64,000 nucleotides of DNA, from the NCBI GenBank assembly GCA_900315585.1, contig OMZP01000003.1:1-64000 (forward strand), given 5' to 3'. A program made the translations under genes and the position numbers. Each line of letters opens with the position of its first letter. Position 1 is the first letter of the stretch. Source of the DNA: an uncultured Eubacteriales bacterium. Its GTDB lineage: Bacteria; Bacillota; Clostridia; Christensenellales; Aristaeellaceae. Positions 57,888-64,000 of the stretch are shown one piece after another. The notes beneath the pieces were generated by a model. It saw only the letters and a program-made list of their open reading frames with translations, ran no database searches and was not told where the DNA came from.

Positions 57888-57927
57888 CGCCTCCCCGCGC
57901 TGAAAAGCGCGGGGAGGCGTTTTTTTT
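57888..57927 (+). terminator. Rho-independent terminator of the sugar importer operon
   Basis: CGCCTCCCCGCGCT (57888-57901) pairs perfectly with AGCGCGGGGAGGCG (57906-57919) around GAAA, followed by eight T. Confidence 0.95.
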
Positions 57928-58303
57928 GCCCAAATCCGCACTTTGAACGGGAGGCCGTCCAGCCCCGGGGAGCAGGAAGACGCCTGGGTAAATAAATTGT
58001 TACAAAAATTTGACAAAAGAGGATGTAACCGGGTATGTAACCAGGATGTGCTATTATGGAAGCGTAAAAGTAGGGGTAATGGGTGGCGGAGAAGTTGAGG
58101 GACAAAAAACTTTTCACAGCTGACCAAAAAATGCAACACATTATTATAGTAGTGTGGTAACTGCATAAATTGTCCCCGAAAAGACGAAGAAACCGTACAA
58201 AAGGTTGATTTTCCCGGATGTGGGGAAAGAGGTTAAATCTTCGTTAGGCCGACAGAAGAGTGAGTCACAATTTCGTAATAATTCGGATGGAAGGGTTGCA
58301 TCG
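57928..58303 (+). promoter_or_regulatory. Long regulatory gap before the signal-peptidase cluster
   Basis: No gene and none of the interspersed repeats is seen in these 376 bp, which is unusual here; it is also A/T-rich. TTGACA is at about 58009, ATGTAACC occurs twice 12 bp apart (58023-58030 and 58035-58042), TGCTATTAT (about 58049) is an extended -10, and ATTATTATAGT lies near 58142. More than one promoter and a regulator site are plausible. Confidence 0.45.
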
Positions 58304-58786
58304 ATGACGGATAAAGAGCTTCGCAAGCTCAGAAGAGACGATCTGCTGCAGATTCTGATCAACCAGCAGAAGCAGATCGACGAGCTGACCGACGCGCTGG
58401 CCAAGGCTCAGGCGTCGCTGGAACAGCGGCGGATCGCCATCAGCCAGTCCGGTTCGCTGGCCGAGGCCGCGCTGCGGCTCAACGGCGTGTTCGAGTCGGC
58501 CCAGGCCGCCGCGGACCAGTATCTGAGCGAGGCGCACACCAAGTCCGAGGAGATGTACGCCCAGGGCAAGGCGGAGATCGAGCGCGCCCGCCGGGTGTCC
58601 GAGGACGTGACCACCGCCGCCCGCGCCGAGGCGGACCGCATCCTGCGGGAGGCCCGGGCCGAGGCGGACCGGCTGCTGGTGGAAGCGGGCGGACGGCCCG
58701 TCCAGCCCCCGGAGCCGGTGGTTGAGGAACCCAAGCCCGAGGAAAGCAAGCGCCGCGGCCTCTTTGGGAGGAACAGGAAGGCATGA
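58304..58786 (+). CDS. Coiled-coil protein upstream of a signal peptidase
   Basis: I do not recognise a named family. The 160-residue protein starts MTDKELRKLRRDDLLQILIN, followed by a long heptad-rich coiled coil (QQKQIDELTDALAKAQASLE) and NGVFESAQAAADQYLSEAHT, an arrangement seen in DivIVA-like and similar scaffold proteins. The Ala/Glu/Arg-rich helix goes on to about residue 125, then a Pro/Glu linker and a basic end (KRRGLFGRNRK). No membrane helix. ATG 58304 follows GGAAGGG by eight bases. Its stop overlaps the signal peptidase start (ATGA), so the products probably act together. Confidence 0.78.
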   Translation: MTDKELRKLRRDDLLQILINQQKQIDELTDALAKAQASLEQRRIAISQSGSLAEAALRLNGVFESAQAAADQYLSEAHTKSEEMYAQGKAEIERARRVSEDVTTAARAEADRILREARAEADRLLVEAGGRPVQPPEPVVEEPKPEESKRRGLFGRNRKA

Positions 58787-59370
58787 AGCATCATCTTATC
58801 GACGTGCCGACGGTCACCGTCGATCAGCTGGAGAAGGAGCTTCGGCGGGAGCGCCACCGGCGCAGCTACCGCAGCACCCTGCTGAGCACGGTCAGCGCGC
58901 TGATCATCGTCGCGGCCATCGCGGTGCTGGTGTCCATGCTGGCGCTGCCGGTGCTGCAGGTGGTGGGCGAATCCATGACCCCCTCGCTGTGCCAGGGCGA
59001 GATCGTGGTGGCCCCGAAGGGCACCGCGTTCCAGAAGGGCGACGTGATCGCCTTCTACTACAACAACAAGATCCTGGTCAAGCGGGTGATCGCCAACGCG
59101 GGCGAGTGGGTGAACATCGACGAGGACGGCAACGTTTTCATCAACGACGTACCCCTGGACGAACCCTACCTGACGGAAAAGGCCCTGGGAGACTGCAACA
59201 TCACGCTGCCCTACCAGGTGCCGGACGGCAAGATCTTCGTGATGGGCGACCATCGCGCCACCTCCTCCGACAGCCGCAATACCGCGGTGGGCTGCGTGGC
59301 CCAGGAGCAGGTGGTGGGGCGCGTGGTTCTGCGGGTCTGGCCGCTGAACCGCATCAGCTTCATCAAATGA
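58783..59370 (+). CDS. Type I signal peptidase
   Basis: The 195-residue protein has an N-terminal cytoplasmic tail (KELRRERHRRSYRST), one membrane helix (about 36-58) and the S26 catalytic core: VVGESMTPSLCQGE with Ser64, NKILVKRVIANAG with Lys100, and VMGDHRATSSDSRNTAVGCV. It cleaves signal peptides on the outer face. The Ser-Lys dyad makes it a bacterial-type rather than SipW-type enzyme. It stands between a coiled-coil gene and a giant surface protein gene, so it may be devoted to that substrate. Coupled to the gene before it by ATGA. Confidence 0.92.
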   Translation: MKHHLIDVPTVTVDQLEKELRRERHRRSYRSTLLSTVSALIIVAAIAVLVSMLALPVLQVVGESMTPSLCQGEIVVAPKGTAFQKGDVIAFYYNNKILVKRVIANAGEWVNIDEDGNVFINDVPLDEPYLTEKALGDCNITLPYQVPDGKIFVMGDHRATSSDSRNTAVGCVAQEQVVGRVVLRVWPLNRISFIK

Positions 59371-59427
59371 CCCAGACGGCATAGTATTCAATAACGGACC
59401 TTCGACCATGTGAGCGAGGAATCAGCC

Positions 59428-62400
59428 ATGAAAAAGGTTGGACATACTCAGGCGGAGAGCATGCTGAAGAGCAAGAAACTGCATAGATACCTCCGACGGG
59501 CGGTGGCGCTGCTGTCGGTGGTCGTCATGCTCTTTACCATCAACACGCTGAAGAAGAGAGCCAATACGCTGGAGCGCATCCCCATGTGTGGCATGGAGGA
59601 GCACCTGCACGACGAGTCCTGCTTTAACGAGCTGGGCGAATTGATCTGCCTCCTTCCGGAGCACCAGCACACCGACGCCTGCTTCCAGCAGGCTCCGGTG
59701 CACGAGGAGTCGGCGGAGGAATTCGCCGAGGAGATGGAGGTGGACCTGTCGACGGAGGACGAATCCGAGGTCGAATCCCAGGAGGCGCTGCCCGTCGAAG
59801 AGCTGCCCGTCGAGGAGGAGCCCGGATTTGAGCTTTCGCAGCCCGCGCTGCTCAGCGACATCCTCCAGGCGATGAACCTGCCCGTGGCCCTGAACGACGT
59901 GATCGATGTGGGCCAGGTGGTGAACACCGAAGCCGACGCCGGCCTGGTGAGCGTGGAGCGCCAGGAGAACGGCGACGCGCTGGTGTCCGCCAACGCTGCC
60001 TTTGACGCGGCCGAGCTGGCCATCATCACCGAGACCGACATCCTCACCGTGAAGCTGGTGGCCGGCGCCGCCGCTGCCGAGCCCGTGGCGGAGGAGCCCG
60101 TGGTCGAGGAGCCCGCCGAGGAGATCCCCGCGGAAACCGTCGAAGAAACCGTCGAGGCGACCGCCGAGGACGGCATTGTGGAGGAAATCGCGCCCGTCGC
60201 CGAGGAACCGACCGAAGTCGCCGAAATTGAAACCGAAAATATCGAGGAACAGACTGAAGTCGAAAATATCGAGACCGTGACGGAGGCCGTCGAGGTCCAG
60301 CTGGGCGGCGAAGAGGACGCCATCGAGCCCGCGGAGGCGCAGGCCGACCTCGAAGCCGAGCCGGAGGCCGTCGAGACTGCAGAAACCGAGCCCGAGGTTG
60401 TCGAGACCGTCGAGACCGCCGAAACCGAACCCGAGGTTGTCGAGACCGTCGAGACCGCGGAAACCGAGCCCGAGGTTGTCGAGACCGTCGAGACCGCAGA
60501 AACCGAACCCGAGGTCGTCGAGACCGTTGAAGAAACTGAAACCGAACCCGAGGAGACCGTCGAGGCCGAAACGGAAGATGAATATGTAGAAACCGTGGAG
60601 ACTGAGCCTGAAACCGAGGCGCAGTCTGAGACCGTTGAGCCCACCGAGGCCGAGCCCGAGCCCGAGACCACCGAAACTGAGCCTGAGGAAGAAACCGAGG
60701 CCGAGCCTGAGGAGGAGACCAAGGCAGAAACCGAGGAAGAGACCGAGGCAGAAGCCGAGGAGGAGACCGAAGCCGAGACCAAGGAAGAAACCGAGGAGGG
60801 AACCGAGGAGGAGACCAAGGCAGAAGCCGAGGAGGAGACCGAGGAAGAAACCAAGGAAGAAGCCGAGGAGGAGACCGAGGAGGAGACCGAGGAAGAAACC
60901 GAGGAGGAAGCCGAGGAGGGAACCGAGGAGGAGACCGCCGCTGAGCCGGAGACCGTGGAGCAGAGCGCCAACGCCAGCATCAGCGTGGACCTGTCCAGCG
61001 TGGACCTGATGCAGGCCGCCACCGTGGAGGGCGACACCGTCACCCTGGCCGTGTCCGACCTGCTGAACGCCGAGGACGACGCCGTGAACCTGGAGGGCGA
61101 CCTGCACGTGGAGGCGGAGGAGTTCGCCGCCGCGGCCACCGTCACCGACAGCGACGTGGAGGTCCAGGACGGCGTGATCACCCTGACCGCCGAGGCCCTG
61201 GAGAGCGGCACCGTGTCCCTGGAGCTGCAAACCGAGACCACCGAGGACGACGTGACCACCGTCACCACCCAGACCGTGGACATCACCCTGACCGGCTACA
61301 CCGGCCGCACCAATGACGCCATCGCCAGCGACGAGGGCGTGGAAATCGTGCCGCTGGGCGACAACACCCTGCCCAACGACGCCTATGCCACCATCGCCGA
61401 GGCCGACGAGGTGCCGGAGCACATCGAGATCGCGCCCGTCACCGAGACCACCGCCGAGGCGGCCAAGGCCTTCGACATCGCCGTGGTCAACGACAACCAG
61501 GACAAGATTGCCCAGACCGGCGAGGTGGAGGTCACCGTCACCCCCGAAAACCTGAACGTGTATTCCGAGGTGCCCGAGGGGGCCACCGCGGATTCCGAGA
61601 GCCTGAAGCTGGAGCTCTACCACGTGCACGACGACGGCACCGTGGAGCTCGTGCCCGACGCCTCCTTCGAGACCGACGAAGAGGGCAACGTGACAAGCTT
61701 CACCTTCACCACCGAGAGCTTCTCCACCTATGTGGTCAAGTACACCGTGGACTTCACCTACGTGGACGTGGACGGCAACGAGCACTTCTGGCAGTTCCCC
61801 GGCAGCGGCAGCTACAGCCTGAGAGAGGTCCTCTCCCAGCTGGGCATCGAGGGCGAGACCATCACCTCCGCCGAGCTCAAGCTCGTCGAAGCGGTGGACG
61901 AGACCAGCGACGACGCCCTGTACCTCACCCAGGACGGGGAGCCCCTGGAGTATTACATCAACAGCGACACCGCCTTCGACGATACCTACACCCTCACCGT
62001 CACCCTGGACAACACGCAGTATGTCGTGACGGTGACGGATGATATATATGTATATGTTAACAAATTTGTCATCAATTTCCAGAAGGAAGACGGCACCCCG
62101 GACGAAGCACCGGACCTGGGTGATGGAACGCCCTATCTTGTTGTGCAGGAAGGGTACAGTAAAGATAATATTAATAAGGTATATTCCCTCGCCTCGATGA
62201 CCGGGTCAACATGGGAAGTTGGGCAAAGTGCTTCTGGTCCATACATCCAGGCATATCTGATAGACTGGAAGGGCAGCAACCCGCTGGGCTCTCAAGATGT
62301 AAGAGATAAGTGGGATTACGATCCTGACAATGTACTGGTAAAGCAGGATAATATTGCGGGATATTCCTTTACATCCAGTATTGATGGAGACGTGCTGACC

Positions 62401-64000
62401 ATTACCGCGAAGAAGCAGCCCACCTATACTGTGGAGATCAAGCTGGTTCGCGAAAGCGCGGGCGCGCTCGACCTTTCCGGCTTCCAGTATGAGTATGGCG
62501 TGTTCGCGTCTGTTACGGGACCGGATAACAACGGCGCGGAAAAGACCTGGGCCAGCTATCAGAGTGTGTCTCCGATGAGCGCAAGCACGGTGGTTCGTTT
62601 TTCCAACTTCAGAGCTAACAGCAACAATCCCCAGAATAAGTCTGCGGCCGACGGTCTGCCGGTAACTGTGGCTTTCGGGAAGGGTATCAGTGCCGAGGGG
62701 AACAACGGTACGTTGCAAACGAGCAACAACAGCGTAATCATCAACGACGGCGATGTAGTAAATGGGTACAAGTTCAAAGTAACGACTGATACAAACAAGA
62801 CGACCTACACGGGTACGTGGGTGGAGCCCTACACCTATACTGTGCAGGTGAAGAATGCGAACGGCGGAGATGCCAGCTACGTTACTGATAATAATAGCTG
62901 GTATGTATTTGCCGAAGTGACCCGCAATGACGGCGTGTACTGCTATGCCGCGCCCCTGACCACAGGCGCGAGCCAGAAGATCGCAAAATTCTACCGTGCG
63001 CAGGATTGCAATAATGATAATGTGGGAGGCGCGCTGACCACTGTAGCGGAATCGGATGAGTTTGTCACCTTCTCGATCCTGCGTCCCAAGGGTGATGTGG
63101 GTGATTATCCCTGGGCATATTTCTGCAAGACTACAGATAATGTCAACACCCGTGCCCTGAACGGGTCGACGGTGGCCAACCGGTATACGCTGGATGTGGA
63201 CGGCAACGTGCTGACCCTGCGGGAAGCCGCCACGCCGACAATTACCGTGGCGGAGAGCGCGGGTGAGACAATCGACCTGCCGCGGACCGATGGCAATTAC
63301 TATGTGGTGGGCGAGATGGCCTATCGCAACGGCACCATCGACATGATCAGCTATTCTGTGGAGCCTTATAGCGTCGCCAAGGAGGCGTACGATGCTCGCT
63401 TTGATCAGGTCTACGGTCGGGACAGGAACGCGACCGGTGCTTCGTATAGTAGCAGATCCAATGAGGGCGAGCAGTTCCTGACCGGAACCCGGTCCTATGA
63501 GCCCTATCTGGTTTTCGTGCCGAACAGCGTAACCACCAGTACGTCAGAAGCGGAAATTGCAAATGCACTGCTTGCGGGAAGCTGCGAGGTCATCAGCAAT
63601 CATGACGTTCTGGGCAAGTATCGCGTGACCACCACCGGCGGCTCTCTGGAAAGCCCGAATACCGAGATCACGCTCACCGGCCTGCCGGGCATCGCCGTCA
63701 CCGCGCATGTGGCGGATGAGAACGGCCCGAAGAATTTTGACGACAGCAAGCACTACTATGTCCTGGCCGAAATGGCCAAGGACGGCGGGACGGGTTACGC
63801 CTATGTGGAGCTGCCTCTCACGGCGGAGAGCGCAACCGCGACGGCCTCCGGAACGCTGCAGAACTTCGTGGATGAGCTCGGCGTCACCCATTTCTGCGCT
63901 GCGGAGGACTCCGTGAGCTTCTATATGGTGGAGTCTGAGTCGGCGCTGAGCGACCTTAATGCGGTTCTTAACGCGACGCGGTATGGCGAAGGCCAGCTGA
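59428..64000 (+). CDS. Giant acidic surface protein, 5' part (runs off the window)
   Basis: At least 1524 codons are open with no stop by base 64000. The N-terminus (KSKKLHRYLRRAVALLSVVV then MLFTIN) is a signal-anchor-like stretch. Next are CGMEEHLHDESCF and CLLPEHQHTDACF, the C-x4-HxHxxxC motif of large gut Firmicute surface proteins. Residues about 220-520 are Glu/Thr/Val-rich, with four exact-length 13-residue repeats (60373-60528) and a long EEETEAEAEEETE tract. Later parts look like beta-rich repeats, e.g. YVVGEMAYRNG and YYVLAEMAKDGG, and WYVFAEVTRNDG. It is likely an adhesin or wall-bound fibre. From about 62040 the DNA becomes less GC-rich. GAGGA precedes ATG 59428. Confidence 0.85.
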   Translation, partial: MKKVGHTQAESMLKSKKLHRYLRRAVALLSVVVMLFTINTLKKRANTLERIPMCGMEEHLHDESCFNELGELICLLPEHQHTDACFQQAPVHEESAEEFAEEMEVDLSTEDESEVESQEALPVEELPVEEEPGFELSQPALLSDILQAMNLPVALNDVIDVGQVVNTEADAGLVSVERQENGDALVSANAAFDAAELAIITETDILTVKLVAGAAAAEPVAEEPVVEEPAEEIPAETVEETVEATAEDGIVEEIAPVAEEPTEVAEIETENIEEQTEVENIETVTEAVEVQLGGEEDAIEPAEAQADLEAEPEAVETAETEPEVVETVETAETEPEVVETVETAETEPEVVETVETAETEPEVVETVEETETEPEETVEAETEDEYVETVETEPETEAQSETVEPTEAEPEPETTETEPEEETEAEPEEETKAETEEETEAEAEEETEAETKEETEEGTEEETKAEAEEETEEETKEEAEEETEEETEEETEEEAEEGTEEETAAEPETVEQSANASISVDLSSVDLMQAATVEGDTVTLAVSDLLNAEDDAVNLEGDLHVEAEEFAAAATVTDSDVEVQDGVITLTAEALESGTVSLELQTETTEDDVTTVTTQTVDITLTGYTGRTNDAIASDEGVEIVPLGDNTLPNDAYATIAEADEVPEHIEIAPVTETTAEAAKAFDIAVVNDNQDKIAQTGEVEVTVTPENLNVYSEVPEGATADSESLKLELYHVHDDGTVELVPDASFETDEEGNVTSFTFTTESFSTYVVKYTVDFTYVDVDGNEHFWQFPGSGSYSLREVLSQLGIEGETITSAELKLVEAVDETSDDALYLTQDGEPLEYYINSDTAFDDTYTLTVTLDNTQYVVTVTDDIYVYVNKFVINFQKEDGTPDEAPDLGDGTPYLVVQEGYSKDNINKVYSLASMTGSTWEVGQSASGPYIQAYLIDWKGSNPLGSQDVRDKWDYDPDNVLVKQDNIAGYSFTSSIDGDVLTITAKKQPTYTVEIKLVRESAGALDLSGFQYEYGVFASVTGPDNNGAEKTWASYQSVSPMSASTVVRFSNFRANSNNPQNKSAADGLPVTVAFGKGISAEGNNGTLQTSNNSVIINDGDVVNGYKFKVTTDTNKTTYTGTWVEPYTYTVQVKNANGGDASYVTDNNSWYVFAEVTRNDGVYCYAAPLTTGASQKIAKFYRAQDCNNDNVGGALTTVAESDEFVTFSILRPKGDVGDYPWAYFCKTTDNVNTRALNGSTVANRYTLDVDGNVLTLREAATPTITVAESAGETIDLPRTDGNYYVVGEMAYRNGTIDMISYSVEPYSVAKEAYDARFDQVYGRDRNATGASYSSRSNEGEQFLTGTRSYEPYLVFVPNSVTTSTSEAEIANALLAGSCEVISNHDVLGKYRVTTTGGSLESPNTEITLTGLPGIAVTAHVADENGPKNFDDSKHYYVLAEMAKDGGTGYAYVELPLTAESATATASGTLQNFVDELGVTHFCAAEDSVSFYMVESESALSDLNAVLNATRYGEGQL
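60373..60528 (+). repeat. Four tandem 39-bp units inside the surface protein gene
   Basis: Units start at 60373, 60412, 60451 and 60490; each encodes ETAETEPEVVETV with only silent or near-silent changes. A degenerate fifth follows. They lengthen the acidic stalk and could vary in number by slippage. Confidence 0.85.

Noticed and set aside
59422-61785. A 787-codon minus-strand frame opposite the giant surface protein
   Set aside because: It is the complement of Glu/Thr/Val repeats, giving FGLDGLDNLGLGF-like repeats; no ribosome site, and the plus-strand frame is continuous to the window end.

Overview
The window looks like the chromosome of a GC-rich (about 60-65 % by eye), low-complexity-tolerant Clostridia-type Firmicute from a gut or rumen habitat. 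Supporting signs are strong AGGAGG-like ribosome sites, textbook sigma-A promoters (TTGACA-17-TATAAT), a Bacillus/Clostridium set of housekeeping genes (tuf, mnmG, greA, short alaS), Big_2/NlpC cell-wall proteins, plant-sugar enzymes and a huge acidic surface protein with CxxxxHxHxxxC motifs. No outer-membrane genes are seen. The family (for example Christensenellales/Aristaeellaceae-like) is a guess from gene style and intergenic repeats, not a demonstrated placement.

Layout. 1-2.2 kb: 3' end of tuf, repeats, and an intact IS481-type insertion sequence. 2.2-9.4 kb: GH13 amylosucrase, a metallo-beta-lactamase-fold lipoprotein, a membrane protein with five metal-site-like repeats, an M24 peptidase and dCMP deaminase. 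10-13.6 kb: a polar amino-acid ABC importer in two transcription units, each preceded by a 23-codon leader ORF with adjacent Cys codons and a terminator-like hairpin, which suggests cyst(e)ine-controlled attenuation. 14-21.6 kb: an Ig-like/NlpC wall protein and a complete branched-chain amino-acid (Liv) importer. 21.8-31.4 kb: ThrH, cardiolipin synthase, a MarR/flavodoxin/TSCPD operon, GreA with an iron-sulfur flavoprotein, a TtcA-like tRNA thiolase, Ogt, a HAD phosphatase and a GH32 sucrose hydrolase. 31.9-47.5 kb: a homocysteine/cysteine synthase, TPR + DUF4037 pair, two secreted proteins (one tannase-like), GH120 beta-xylosidase, MnmG, a second Big_2 protein and a short alanyl-tRNA synthetase. 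47.5-52.4 kb: small DUF4160-type genes, an AT-rich secreted protein, an XRE regulator, glycerol-1-phosphate dehydrogenase and a CBS/DRTGG pyrophosphatase. 52.6-57.9 kb: a multiple-monosaccharide (Mms/ChvE-Ggu) importer with two permease genes. 58.3 kb to the end: a coiled-coil protein, a type I signal peptidase and a giant surface protein that runs off the window.

How the genes fit together. Sucrose is addressed by both amylosucrase (glucan synthesis) and GH32 (hydrolysis), xylo-oligosaccharides by GH120, and released sugars by the Mms importer; sulfur amino acids are addressed by the Cys-leader ABC system and the PLP sulfhydrylase.

Nearly every intergenic gap is filled with repeats. At least six families can be told apart, and in most of them the stems differ between copies while remaining complementary. 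Three deserve most attention: an 87-88 bp three-stem element in two subfamilies (five copies), inverted arrays of 7-bp units whose unit differs from locus to locus (ten loci), and short palindromes with a constant CCTACGG tail.
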